A stretch of DNA of 64,000 nt. Origin: Roseateles_B flavus. GTDB taxonomy: Bacteria > Pseudomonadota > Gammaproteobacteria > Burkholderiales > Burkholderiaceae_C. The stretch is from contig NZ_JBDPZC010000006.1 in NCBI RefSeq assembly GCF_039872765.1, positions 62,001-126,000 on the forward strand, read 5' to 3'. Numbering within the stretch: position 1 is the stretch's first letter; each line of letters begins with the position of its first letter. The position numbers and the translations under genes are program-made. The notes under the pieces were generated by a model. The model was not told where the DNA came from. It worked only from the letters and a program-made list of their open reading frames with translations, and made no database searches. Shown here in pieces: positions 40,958-50,253 of the stretch.

Positions 40958-42613
40958 ATGAAGACATCCCCTGCGCTGCGTCGACGCCTGCGGTCGCCGC
41001 TTCCCCTGTTCCTGGCCCTTCCCTTCGCGCTGGCATCGACCGCGCAGGCCGAGGACCTGCTGCTGCGCCTGCGCCACGACCCGCTGAACCCTGCGGCGGG
41101 CCTGCAGATCAGTCATGCCGAGAAAGGCAGCTTCGCCAGCCAGGCCCAGCCCGGCGAGGCGCGCGACGGCGACCTGCTTCTCATCGCCCGCGATGCCAGG
41201 GGCCAGGAGCTCTTCCGCCGCAGCATCGCGCACCCCAGCCGCCAGTGGGCCGAGGTGTTCAACCCGGCCACCGGCCAGATCCAGCAGGCCCGCGCCCTGC
41301 AGCGCGACGGCAGCGTGGAGCTGCGCCTGCCCTGGTCGGCCCAGGTCCAGAGCGTGGACATCGTCGAGCACAGCAGCCAGTTGGCCGCGCGCAATGCGCT
41401 GGCCGGCGCGACGCCCCTCAAGCGCCTGGCGCGGACCGAGCTGGACCAGCTGGCCGCGCGAAGCGCCCTGGACGCCAGCCAGCGCGGCCTCGTCAGCAGC
41501 CTGGCCACGCCCACCGGCAGCACCGTGCTGTGGAACAGCGGCGCCAGCGGCCAGCGCATGGACATCGTGCTGATCGGCGACGGCTATGCCAGCGCGGACC
41601 AGAGCAAGTGGGTGTCCGACGCCCAGAAGATCAGCTCCGGCATCCTGGCTGATCCGCTGTTCGCGAGCTACAAGAACTCGATCAACATCCGCCGTGTGGA
41701 CATCGTCAGCCCGCAGTCCGGCGTGAGCGAGGGCGGGGTCACCCGCAACACGGCCCTGGGCACGGTGATCGGCTGCTACGGCATCGACCGCCTGGTCTGT
41801 GCCGACGAGAGCAAGGTCTTCACCGCCGTCGGCACCGTCACGACGGCGGACGCGCGCGACGTCATCATCGTGGTAGCCAACAGCACGACCTATGGCGGCG
41901 CCGGCGGCAATATCGGCACCATGACCATGCACCCGCAGTCCATCGAGATTGCCCTGCACGAGATCGGCCACACCGCCTTCAAGCTGGCGGACGAATACGA
42001 CTACGGCACCTGCGATGCCAGCACCGAACCCAGCGAAGCCAATGCCACGCGGGCCAGCACGCGCAGCGCGGCCAAGTGGGCCTCCTTCATCAGCAGCGGC
42101 ACGCCGGTGCCCACCCAGCCGGGCAGCTATGCCAATGGCACGGTGGGCCTGTTCGCAGGCGCCAAGTACTGCACCAGCGGCCTGTACCGCCCCACGGAAA
42201 ACTCGCGCATGCGGGCCCTGGGCCAGCCTTGGCATGCCGTCAACGAGGCGCGCGCCGGGCAGGTCTTCAACAACTACACGGGCGGCTCGGGCAATGGCAA
42301 CGGCTCGGTGACCGTCAACGGCACGCTCAGCGGCACCAGTGCCTCCGCAAGCTACCCCAGCGGCGGCAACGGCTACTACCAGAGTACGGCAGGCGGCACC
42401 TTCACGCTCAAGCTGAGCGGCCCCGCGGGCACGGACTTCGACCTCTATCTCTACAAATGGAATGGCAGCGCCTGGGCCGTGGCGGCCAAGAGCGAGGGCA
42501 GCACCTCCGTTGAATCCATCAGTTACAACGGCACGGCGGGCTACTACTACGCCCAGGTGAAGTCCTATGCAGGCAGCGGTGCGTTCACGCTGAGTTACAC
42601 CTTCCCCAAGTGA
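40958..42613 (+). CDS. Secreted M64-family zinc metallopeptidase with C-terminal PPC domain
   Basis: 551 residues with a signal peptide ending in AQA. Residues 30-170 are an N-terminal beta domain. The peptidase part has VLWNSGASGQRMDIVLIGDG, typical of IgA-peptidase M64 proteins, and the zinc motif HEIGH at about residue 333, followed by LADEYDYG with the third ligand region. Residues 450-551 are a bacterial pre-peptidase C-terminal (PPC) domain (GTDFDLYLYKWNGSAW, YYAQVKSYAGSGAFTLSYTF), usually removed on secretion. Probably an extracellular protease. Confidence 0.9.
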   Translation: MKTSPALRRRLRSPLPLFLALPFALASTAQAEDLLLRLRHDPLNPAAGLQISHAEKGSFASQAQPGEARDGDLLLIARDARGQELFRRSIAHPSRQWAEVFNPATGQIQQARALQRDGSVELRLPWSAQVQSVDIVEHSSQLAARNALAGATPLKRLARTELDQLAARSALDASQRGLVSSLATPTGSTVLWNSGASGQRMDIVLIGDGYASADQSKWVSDAQKISSGILADPLFASYKNSINIRRVDIVSPQSGVSEGGVTRNTALGTVIGCYGIDRLVCADESKVFTAVGTVTTADARDVIIVVANSTTYGGAGGNIGTMTMHPQSIEIALHEIGHTAFKLADEYDYGTCDASTEPSEANATRASTRSAAKWASFISSGTPVPTQPGSYANGTVGLFAGAKYCTSGLYRPTENSRMRALGQPWHAVNEARAGQVFNNYTGGSGNGNGSVTVNGTLSGTSASASYPSGGNGYYQSTAGGTFTLKLSGPAGTDFDLYLYKWNGSAWAVAAKSEGSTSVESISYNGTAGYYYAQVKSYAGSGAFTLSYTFPK

Positions 42614-42744
42614 CGCCCCCTGGCGCCCGGCAATCAGGGATACCCGCATGCGGACATGCCCTGAGACCAGGCGCCAGGCGCCCCCGCGAGGCGGGGCGCT
42701 GCGTCAACATCCGGCACGGAGAGAGTGCAAGGAAGGAGCCCAAC

Positions 42745-43665
42745 ATGCAGGAAAGCATGCGTGCCCCGTGCCGGCCGCCCACGCGAGCCGAAGTCGACCG
42801 GCCCGAAGTCGAGCCGCCGGGCGTGGATCATCCCGCGCCAGGGCGGCCCTGGTGCGAAGGACCCGGCCTGCCCCGGGGCGAAGAGGCGCGCGTCGACGCC
42901 GCCACAGAGCAGGCCCTGCTGTTCGGCGCTGCGCAGACCGCGATGCTGTTCGAAGGCCTGGCCGGCTTTCTTTTCGTGGTCAAGGACCGGGCGGGACGCT
43001 ATGTCTCGTTCAATGCCTCCCTGCTGCAGCGCCTGGGCCTGCCGCAGGATGCAAGCCTGCGCGGTCGTACCGTCACGGAACTGTGGCCGGATGCCCTGTC
43101 CCGCCGCTACCTGGCCCAGGACGAATGGGTACTGAGCCGGCGCAGTCCCCTGCTCTACCAGCTGGATCCCATCCTGCTGCCGGGCGGCGGCTCAGGCTGG
43201 TGCGTGACGCACAAGTACCCGCTGTGCTCGGCCAGCGGGCAGCTGCATGGCATCCTGTGCCTCTCCAAGGACGTGCCCGGCCTGCGCCGCGATGCGAGCG
43301 ACGCGACCCTGGTCGAGGCCGTCGACGCCATGACCAAGACCTGCGAGCGCCGCCACAGCGTGGCCCAGCTGGCCGACATGGCGGGCCTGAGCCAGGCGCG
43401 CTTTTCGGCCCTGGTGCGGCGGGTGTTCGGCATGAGCCCGCAGGAGTTCATCGTGCGCCACCGCGTGCGGGCCGCCTGCGCCTTGCTGCGCCAGGACGAG
43501 GAGTCTCTGATGGACGTGGCCTTGGGCTGCGGCTTCTACGACCAGGCCCAGTTCAGCCGCCAGTTCCGGCGCGTGGTGGGCATGGCGCCCTCGGCCTACC
43601 GCCGCCAGTGGACGGCGCAGGCCTCGGGGCCGATGCCCTGGCCCTGGGAGCCCTGGGTGCACTGA
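42745..43665 (+). CDS. AraC-family regulator with PAS sensor domain
   Basis: Start at 42745, with GGAAGGAG before it; the ORF upstream lacks protein character. 306 residues: a Pro/charged N-tail, a PAS domain at about 65-180 (MLFEGLAGFLFVVKDRAGRY, SFNASLLQRLGL, HKYPLCSASGQLHGILCLSK), and an AraC domain at about 190-290 (HSVAQLADMAGLSQARFSAL, LMDVALGCGFYDQAQFSRQF, RRVVGMAPSAYRRQW). Lies 131 bp after the peptidase gene in the same direction. The PAS ligand is unknown. It is convergent with the nos-linked apbE gene, so a role in nos control is unlikely but not excluded. Confidence 0.9.
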   Translation: MQESMRAPCRPPTRAEVDRPEVEPPGVDHPAPGRPWCEGPGLPRGEEARVDAATEQALLFGAAQTAMLFEGLAGFLFVVKDRAGRYVSFNASLLQRLGLPQDASLRGRTVTELWPDALSRRYLAQDEWVLSRRSPLLYQLDPILLPGGGSGWCVTHKYPLCSASGQLHGILCLSKDVPGLRRDASDATLVEAVDAMTKTCERRHSVAQLADMAGLSQARFSALVRRVFGMSPQEFIVRHRVRAACALLRQDEESLMDVALGCGFYDQAQFSRQFRRVVGMAPSAYRRQWTAQASGPMPWPWEPWVH

Positions 43666-43686
43666 GGCCGGGGGGCTCCCCGGCCT

Positions 43687-44745
43687 TCAGGCGCGCTGCA
43701 GCTGCCGGGCAAGTCCGGCACTGGTCCAGAGCTGCTGCGAGCCCTGCCCCTCGCCGGGCCCGGCCAGCATCAGCTCGACGCCCTGCAGGCCCTGCGCCCA
43801 GCGGCGCGCCTGGGCCGGTCCGGCCACCATCATGGCTGGCCCCCAGGCGTTGAGCTCGGCCACGCTGCGGCCCAGCAGCGCGAGGCCATGCAGGCCCTGG
43901 CTGGGTTCGCCGCTGCGCGGATCCAGGATGTGGTGGAAGCGTCGCCCCTGGCGCTCGAAGCAGCGCTCGTAGTCCCCCGAGGCGGCCAGCACGGCGCCGC
44001 TGGCGGGCATGTCGAGCACGCCCAGCCAGCGCGTGGGCTCGCGTGGGTCGCGCAGGGCCACGTGCCAGGGGCGACCGGCCTCGGCCTGGCCCAGGGTGAG
44101 GATGTCCCCTCCGCCGTTGAGCAAGGCGTTGGCGACGCCCTTCTCGCGCAGCACGGCAAGGCCGGCCTCGAGGATGGGCAGCTTGGCCGCGCCGCCGAGG
44201 TCCAGGCGCACGCCGGCGCGGTCCAGCGAGGCCCGCTGCCGGCGCAGGTCCAGCGTCAGGTGACGCCAGCCGCTCAGCGGGCGCTGGGCCTGCAGCTCGC
44301 CTTCGCCGGGGCGGTGCTCCATGCCGGGGCGGAAGTCCCAGCCCTGGTAGCTGCCCACGGTCGGGTCATAGCGGCCGCCGCTGTCCTGGGCGCGCTGAAG
44401 CGCGGCATGCAGCACGGCCATCAGCTCGCCGGGAAGAGGCAAGACCTGACCCTGCCCCGCCGCGTTGGCGAGCCGGTCCAGGGGATTGCCCGCCTCGAAG
44501 CGGCTCATCATCGCTGCGAGCGCGCTCATGCGGTCCCAGGCCCTGGCCATGGCCACGCGGGCCAGAGCCTCGGGCACGGCGCTCACTGTGAGATCGACCC
44601 GGGTGCCCATCAGCACCCGGCTCTCCTGCCACGCCGTGGCCGCGCCGCGCGCATGAGACGGCAGCGCGACGGCGCTCCAGGCCATCAACTGAAGGCCGCC
44701 CGCCAGCTGCCCCAGGCGGCGCAGGCATTGACGCCTTTGCATCAT
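43687..44745 (-). CDS. nosX: FAD:protein FMN transferase, ApbE/NosX
   Basis: Start at 44745 (MMQRRQCLRRLGQ), with GGAGG 5 bases upstream. 352 residues with a twin-arginine-like or Sec signal up to about residue 33. ApbE features: MGTRVDLTVSA, MSRFEAGNPLDRLANAAG, DPTVGSYQGWDF, RLDLGGAAKLPILEAGLAVL, ANALLNGGGDILTLG, and HHILDPRSGEP with the Mg2+ ligands. It transfers FMN onto a Thr of NosR in the periplasm. Located next to the nos genes, it matches NosX. Same operon as the cytochrome upstream (23 bp). Confidence 0.93.
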   Translation of the reverse strand: MMQRRQCLRRLGQLAGGLQLMAWSAVALPSHARGAATAWQESRVLMGTRVDLTVSAVPEALARVAMARAWDRMSALAAMMSRFEAGNPLDRLANAAGQGQVLPLPGELMAVLHAALQRAQDSGGRYDPTVGSYQGWDFRPGMEHRPGEGELQAQRPLSGWRHLTLDLRRQRASLDRAGVRLDLGGAAKLPILEAGLAVLREKGVANALLNGGGDILTLGQAEAGRPWHVALRDPREPTRWLGVLDMPASGAVLAASGDYERCFERQGRRFHHILDPRSGEPSQGLHGLALLGRSVAELNAWGPAMMVAGPAQARRWAQGLQGVELMLAGPGEGQGSQQLWTSAGLARQLQRA

Positions 44746-44768
44746 GTGTCCCTCCGGCTCGGGCTCAC

Positions 44769-45203
44769 TCAGCGCGACTGGTCGGCCATGAAGTCGACGG
44801 CGGCTTTGACCTCGTCGTCGGTCAGCGAAGCGCCACCGCCGCGGGCGGGCATCATGCCCTTGGCGCCGGTGAAGCCCTCGAGGGCGTGCTTGTAGAGCAC
44901 GTCCTTGCCCTGGGCGATGCGCGGGCCCCAGTCGGCCTTGTCTCCGGGCTTGGGCGCGCCGGCCACGCCAGCGGCATGGCACATGGAGCAGGTCTTGCCG
45001 AAGACTGACTTGCCAACGGTGTTCTCCGCGGCAGGCGCGGCCGCAGGGGCCGGAGCCGCCGTGCTGGCCGCAGGGGCCGCGGTGCTGGAGGAGGTGGACG
45101 GGGCGTCCTGCTTGCCGCAGGCGGCGAGGCTGGCCGCGGCCAGGACGATCAGGGTGCTGATCAGCGTACGGGTGGCCTGACGGCCGCTGGAAATCTGAGT
45201 CAT
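44769..45203 (-). CDS. Lipoprotein c-type cytochrome of the nos cluster
   Basis: Start at 45203. 144 residues: signal peptide with lipobox (SLAACGKQ, Cys about 29), an Ala/Pro/Ser-rich linker of 30 residues, then a class I cytochrome c domain with the haem motif CSMCH and a distal Met in KGMMPARGGG. It is probably anchored to a membrane face in the periplasm and delivers electrons to NosZ or NosR. Divergent from nosZ and upstream of apbE. Confidence 0.92.
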   Translation of the reverse strand: MTQISSGRQATRTLISTLIVLAAASLAACGKQDAPSTSSSTAAPAASTAAPAPAAAPAAENTVGKSVFGKTCSMCHAAGVAGAPKPGDKADWGPRIAQGKDVLYKHALEGFTGAKGMMPARGGGASLTDDEVKAAVDFMADQSR

Positions 45204-45330
45204 GTGTGCTCTCCGCAATGGCCGCTGCTGCGATGCAGGGGCCGGACAGGGCGGATTCTGTGCATCTCGGAGCGGCCGCACAAGAGCGCCGTTTCCGTTA
45301 AAGCTATATTTTTCAGAAAAGTTTCAAACC

Positions 45331-45344
45331 TTGAACTGGATCAA
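45331..45344 (+). promoter_or_regulatory. FNR/Dnr-type box upstream of nosZ
   Basis: TTGAACTGGATCAA is a perfect TTGA-N6-TCAA site, the FNR/Dnr family consensus. Its centre lies 116 bp before the nosZ ATG and 134 bp before the divergent cytochrome start. It predicts oxygen- or NO-dependent activation of nosZ and possibly of the cytochrome/apbE operon. Confidence 0.88.
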
Positions 45345-45453
45345 GGAGGGGAACCCTGGCTTTCCAGACGATGCAGGCCAATCGAGGACGTCCTCCCCCA
45401 GCGCTGCGGCGCCGCGTCCCGAAGCCTGCGTTTCATTCACCAGAGGTCACCCC

Positions 45454-47376
45454 ATGAAGGACGAAAAGAAGTTGACGAACGAGGAATCCAGCGGCCTGGG
45501 ACGTCGCCGATTCATGAACTCCGCGGCGCTGGCCGGCCTGACGCTGGGCGTCGCCGCATGCGCCGAGAAGAAGAGCGAAGGCGCCCCCGCAGCCGCAGGC
45601 AGTGCCCCCGCGGCGACCGCTCACGGCGGTGGCAATGCCTCGCACCTGAAGCCCGGTGAGCTGGACAGCTACTACGGCCTCTGGAGCGGCGGCCACACCG
45701 GTGACGTCCGCGTGCTGGGCCTGCCTTCGGGCCGCGAGATCCTGCGCATCCCCTGCTTCAACCCTGACGCCCTGGTGGGCTGGGGCATCACCAATGAATC
45801 CAAGAAGGTGATGGGCACCAAGGCCGACGGCAGCCTGCGCTACACGGTGGCCGACACCCATCACGTCCACGCCTCCTACAAGGACGGCAACTACGACGGC
45901 CGCTACGCCTGGGTCAACGACAAGATCAACAGCCGCATCGCCCGCATCCGCCTGGACTACTTCGTCTGCGACAAGATCACCGAGCTGCCCAATGTGCAGG
46001 GCTTCCACGGCATCTTCCCGGACAAGGCCGACCCGGTCGATCCGAAGATCAACTACACCACCCGCGTCTTCTGCGGCGGCGAGTTCGCCATCCCCCTGCC
46101 CAATACCGGCACCGAGGACAGCAGCAAGTACCGCTCGCTCTTCAGCTGCGTGGACGCCGAGACCATGGAGGTCCGCTGGCAGGTGCTGATCGACGGCAAC
46201 TGCGACCTGGTGGCCACGTCCTATGACGGCAAGCTGGCCGCCACCAACCAGTACAACACCGAGATGGGGGCGAAGTACGAGGACATGATGTCCGCCGAGC
46301 GCGACGCCTGCCTCTTCTTCAACGTGGCCCGCATCGAGGCCGCGGTCAAGGCCGGCAAGTTCAAGACCTATGGCGACTCCAAGGTGCCGGTCGTCGACGG
46401 CACCCGCGAGTCCAACAAGGACCCCAAGACCGCACTGACCGCCTACGTGAGCGTGCCCAAGAACCCGCACGGCGTGAACGCCAGCCCCGACGCGAAGTAC
46501 TTCATCTGCGCTGGCAAGCTCTCGCCCACCGCCACCGTGATCGAGCTGGCCAAGGTGCTGGACTACTTCGACGGCAAGCTGGAAAGCGCGGACAAGGCCA
46601 TCGTGGCCGAGGTCGAGCTGGGCCTGGGCCCCTTGCACACTGCCTTCGACGGCCGCGGCAACGCCTACACCACCCTCTTCCTGGACAGCCAGGTCGTGAA
46701 GTGGAACGTGGACGCCGCCATCAAGTTCCACGGTGGTGACAAGAGCGCCAAGTACGTGGTCGACCGCCTGGACGTGCAGTATCAGCCGGGCCACCTGAAC
46801 GCCAGCCAGTCCGAGACCCGCGCTGCTGACGGCAAGTACCTGGCCGTGGGCTGCAAGTTCTCCAAGGACCGCTTCCTGCCGGTGGGCCCGCTGCACCCCG
46901 AGAACGAGCAGATGATCGACATCTCGGGCGACAAGATGGTCCTGATGGCCGACCACCCGGTGCGTGGCGAGCCCCATGACTTCATCATCTTCAAGCGCGA
47001 GCTGGTCAAGCCCAAGCAGGTCTACGCGCTCGAAGACTTCCCGCTGGCGGTGAAGGACCCGAAGGAGTCGGGCGTCGAGCGCAATGGCAAGAAGGTCACC
47101 GTGCGCCTGACCTCGCAGGCTCCGGCCTTCAGCATGCGCGAGTTCAAGCTGAAGAAGGGTGACGAGGTCACGCTGATCCTGACCAACCTGGACAAGGTGG
47201 AGGATCTGACGCACGGCTTCGCGATCCCCAAGTACAACGTGAACTTCATCGTGAACCCGCTGGAGACCGCGTCGGTGACCTTTGTGGCGGACAAGCCGGG
47301 CGTGTTCTGGTGCTACTGCACGCACTTCTGCCATGCGCTGCACTTGGAAATGCGGACTCGCATGATTGTGGAATAA
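45454..47376 (+). CDS. nosZ: Nitrous oxide reductase NosZ, Tat-type (clade I)
   Basis: Start at 45454. 640 residues. A twin-arginine signal (LGRRRFMNSAALAGLTLGVA) shows folded export to the periplasm, the clade I mark. CuZ ligands lie in a seven-bladed propeller, including DTHHVH near residue 135, NPHGVNASPD and LGPLHTAFD. The CuA domain has CYCTHFCHALHLEM at residues 620-633. It reduces N2O to N2. The other denitrification genes (nirS/K, norB, narG) are not in the window. A gap of 213 bp with stable hairpins separates it from nosR. Confidence 0.97.
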   Translation: MKDEKKLTNEESSGLGRRRFMNSAALAGLTLGVAACAEKKSEGAPAAAGSAPAATAHGGGNASHLKPGELDSYYGLWSGGHTGDVRVLGLPSGREILRIPCFNPDALVGWGITNESKKVMGTKADGSLRYTVADTHHVHASYKDGNYDGRYAWVNDKINSRIARIRLDYFVCDKITELPNVQGFHGIFPDKADPVDPKINYTTRVFCGGEFAIPLPNTGTEDSSKYRSLFSCVDAETMEVRWQVLIDGNCDLVATSYDGKLAATNQYNTEMGAKYEDMMSAERDACLFFNVARIEAAVKAGKFKTYGDSKVPVVDGTRESNKDPKTALTAYVSVPKNPHGVNASPDAKYFICAGKLSPTATVIELAKVLDYFDGKLESADKAIVAEVELGLGPLHTAFDGRGNAYTTLFLDSQVVKWNVDAAIKFHGGDKSAKYVVDRLDVQYQPGHLNASQSETRAADGKYLAVGCKFSKDRFLPVGPLHPENEQMIDISGDKMVLMADHPVRGEPHDFIIFKRELVKPKQVYALEDFPLAVKDPKESGVERNGKKVTVRLTSQAPAFSMREFKLKKGDEVTLILTNLDKVEDLTHGFAIPKYNVNFIVNPLETASVTFVADKPGVFWCYCTHFCHALHLEMRTRMIVE

Positions 47377-47388
47377 CGACCACCCCTA

Positions 47389-47451
47389 CCGGCTTCGCCG
47401 GCCCCTCAAGGGGCGAACCCGTAGGACCGGCAGAGCCGGATCCTCGGGTTC
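47389..47451 (+). terminator. Hairpin cluster between nosZ and nosR
   Basis: Three stem-loops follow the nosZ stop. CCGGC-TTC-GCCGG lies at 47389-47401 and CCCC-TCAA-GGGG at 47402-47413. A long imperfect stem at 47415-47451 (GAACCCG...CGGGTTC outer arms and CCGGC-AGA-GCCGG inner arm) has only one bulge and one mismatch. There is no U-tract. They may terminate partially, protect the nosZ mRNA, or limit read-through into nosR. Confidence 0.6.
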
Positions 47452-47589
47452 CGTTGGGGGCGCCACGGCTGCGCCGGGCGCGCTTTGGCGCTCGGGCTCG
47501 GTTGGGATGGGCTGGCTGGTCCGGACACGTTTTCGATGGGAGTGCTTGTCGGGTGACTCGAGACCATTCGACAGGTTGGGAAAGAGAAG

Positions 47590-50253
47590 ATGTCGGTAGT
47601 TCTTCGTTTCATCGCGGCCTTGTGGGCCGCGCTTTTTCTTGGCGGATTCGCGCGTCTGGCGCTTGCGGCAGATCAAGCGTCTGCGGCCAGGGCGCAGGAG
47701 CGCGGCACGCATCAGGCCTATGAGGCCCACTTGCCGGATGACCTGGCCACGGCGCCGGAGTTGTGCGCAAAGCTGGACTGTGCCGCGGTGTTCCCGGGCG
47801 CGGTGAGCTTCTCGCCGCGCAAGGGGCAGCCGCCCTATGTCGAGGCCTATGGCCCGGCTCACAACGGCGAAGCGCATGGTCCGCTGCTGGGCTATGTGAT
47901 GCTGTCCACCGACATCACCGACACCCCCGCCTACTCCGGCAAGCCCGTGGTCACGCTGATCGGCATGGACCGCGAAGGCCGCTATGTGGGCGTCAAGGTG
48001 CTCAAGCATTCCGAGCCCATCCTGCTGCTGGGCATCCCCGAAGCCGCCCTGGTCAACTTCAACCACCAGTACGTGGGCAAGTCGGTGCGGGACAAGATCG
48101 AGGTCGGCCCCTCGCGCCCCGATGAGCAGGTGCTGGGCGTGGACGCCATCTCCGGCGCCACCGTGACCGTGATCGCACAGAACCAGGTGATGCAGCTCTC
48201 CAGCAGTGCCGTGGCGCGCCAGGTGGGGCTGATCTCGCCGGTGCACCGCGAGCCGCTGAAGGCCATCGAGGCCGGCACCAGGTACAGCTGGGAGCAGCTG
48301 ATCAAGCTGGGCGCCGTGCAGCGCCTGCAGGTGCGGCCGGAGCAGGTCGGCCTGGATCGCGCTTCCGAACCCTTCATCGAGCTGTGGTTCGGTGACCTGA
48401 ACCATCCCGATCTCGGCCGCAGCCTGCTGGGCACGACCGGCTACGAGAACCTGCGCAGCCGCCTGAAGGCCCATGAGCAGGCCTTCTTCATCATCCGCAC
48501 CGCCGGTGCCGAGTCCTTCAAAGGCTCGGGCTTCGTGCGAGGCGGCATCTACGACCGCGTGCAGGTGCGCCAGGGCGCCGAGTCCTTCACCTTCCGCGAC
48601 CTGGACTACCTCAACCTCTACGGCCTCGAAGCTGCGGGAGCGCCGGGCTACACCGAGTCGGCCATCTTCATCATCCGCGCGCCGAGCTTCTCGGCGGCCT
48701 ATCCCTGGAAGCTGGCCTTCCTGGGCAACCGCGTGGACCGTGCCACGGGCCAGCGCAGCTTCGCCAACTTCGAAGCCAGGTACTGGCTGCCCGCCGAGCT
48801 GATGCAGGGCGGCCGGCCCGAGGTCGAGGAGGACGAGGCGCCCTGGCGCCGCGTCTGGAAGGCGCGTGCCCCTGGCATCGCCGCCTTCATCGTGCTGCTG
48901 CTGGCCGTGACCGTGGTCTATGCCCTGCGCGAACGCCTCACGCGCCGCGCCACGCACCGCAACAAGTGGCCGGTCAACCTCTTCAAGTACAGCGCCTGGG
49001 CCCTGTCCATCAGCTTCGTGGGCTTCGGCGTGATGGCCCAGCCCTCCATCACGCAGGTGCTGACCTGGTTCCATGCGCTGCTGTTCCAGTGGACCTGGTC
49101 GCTGTTCCTCTCCGACCCCTTCATCTTCGTCTTCTGGATCTTCATCATCCTGACCGTCTTCCTGTTCGGCCGCGGGCTCTTCTGCGGCTGGATGTGCCCC
49201 TTCGGCTCGCTCTCGGAAGCGCTGTACAAGATCGGCGGCAAGCTGGGCCTGAAGCGCTGGCAGCGCCGCGTGCCGCAGGCCGTGCATGACCGGCTGAAGT
49301 GGCTCAAGTACGGCATCTTCTTCGGCCTGCTGGCGGTGTCCATGGTGTCCATGAGCACGGCCGAGATGCTGGCCGAGGTCGAGCCCTTCAAGACCACCTT
49401 CCTCGTCGGCATCCTGCACCGGGCATGGCCTTACGGGCTTTTCGTCTGCACGCTGCTGGGCGTCTCGCTCTTCGTCGAGCGGCCCTACTGCAAGTACATC
49501 TGCCCCCTGGGCGCCGCCCTGGCCATGCCCAGCACCTTCCGCTGGTTCGGCCTGCGCCGCAAGATGGACTGCAACAGCTGCAAGGCCTGCGCCGTGGGCT
49601 GCGGCGCCCAGGCCATCGATGCGGCCGGCCGCATCGACCACCGCGAGTGCCTGCACTGCCTGGACTGCATGGTGCTCTACACCGACGCCGCCGGCTGCCC
49701 GCCGCTGGCCAGGGAGCGCAAGCGCCGCGAGCGCGACGGTCTGCTGATCACGCCCATCGGCCGCGACGGCTACTTCATCCCCCTCACCCCCGTGGCACCG
49801 GAACTGCCGGCCAAGGTGGCCCAGGGACCGGACCCGCGCATGCCCACCGAGCCGCAGCAGCCGCCCCACAAGGCCGATGCCACCGGCCTGCGCTGGCTGC
49901 TGCTGGAGCTGCGCGACCACCTCTGGCCCTGGAGCCCGCAGAGCCTGCGCGGCCCTCGTGCCCTGCTGCTCGCCGGCGTGGCCTTCGCGCTCGCGGCCAG
50001 CGTGGCCTGGGTGCTGGCAGCGACCGGGCGGCTGTCCGGCCCCGCGCTGATCCTCTGGTGGTTCGGCTGGAGCGTCTACGAGGTGCTGATCCGCCTGCAG
50101 GGCCGCCGCTACGTCAAGGACGGCCCCTGGTGGCAGGCGAACTACCGCCGCGCCAGCGTGATGGACATGCTCAGCTACGTGGGCTTCAAGAACCTGCTGC
50201 TGGGCGCCAGCTGCTTCCTGCTGCTCAAGGCGATGGGAGTGCTGCTGCCATGA
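47590..50253 (+). CDS. nosR: NosR, flavoprotein regulator/electron donor for N2O reduction
   Basis: 887 residues. A signal segment at 1-26, a periplasmic FMN-binding domain with the flavinylation motif in GVDAISGATVTVIAQ (about residue 185), a membrane segment near 430, then a polytopic part with GLFCGWMCPFGSLSE and CKYICPLGA. Two [4Fe-4S] sites lie in CNSCKACAVGCG and CLHCLDCMV (about 660-690). NosR feeds quinol electrons to NosZ and is needed for nos expression and NosZ maturation. ApbE/NosX, which installs its FMN, is encoded nearby. Starts a coupled operon with nosDFYL. Confidence 0.96.
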   Translation: MSVVLRFIAALWAALFLGGFARLALAADQASAARAQERGTHQAYEAHLPDDLATAPELCAKLDCAAVFPGAVSFSPRKGQPPYVEAYGPAHNGEAHGPLLGYVMLSTDITDTPAYSGKPVVTLIGMDREGRYVGVKVLKHSEPILLLGIPEAALVNFNHQYVGKSVRDKIEVGPSRPDEQVLGVDAISGATVTVIAQNQVMQLSSSAVARQVGLISPVHREPLKAIEAGTRYSWEQLIKLGAVQRLQVRPEQVGLDRASEPFIELWFGDLNHPDLGRSLLGTTGYENLRSRLKAHEQAFFIIRTAGAESFKGSGFVRGGIYDRVQVRQGAESFTFRDLDYLNLYGLEAAGAPGYTESAIFIIRAPSFSAAYPWKLAFLGNRVDRATGQRSFANFEARYWLPAELMQGGRPEVEEDEAPWRRVWKARAPGIAAFIVLLLAVTVVYALRERLTRRATHRNKWPVNLFKYSAWALSISFVGFGVMAQPSITQVLTWFHALLFQWTWSLFLSDPFIFVFWIFIILTVFLFGRGLFCGWMCPFGSLSEALYKIGGKLGLKRWQRRVPQAVHDRLKWLKYGIFFGLLAVSMVSMSTAEMLAEVEPFKTTFLVGILHRAWPYGLFVCTLLGVSLFVERPYCKYICPLGAALAMPSTFRWFGLRRKMDCNSCKACAVGCGAQAIDAAGRIDHRECLHCLDCMVLYTDAAGCPPLARERKRRERDGLLITPIGRDGYFIPLTPVAPELPAKVAQGPDPRMPTEPQQPPHKADATGLRWLLLELRDHLWPWSPQSLRGPRALLLAGVAFALAASVAWVLAATGRLSGPALILWWFGWSVYEVLIRLQGRRYVKDGPWWQANYRRASVMDMLSYVGFKNLLLGASCFLLLKAMGVLLP

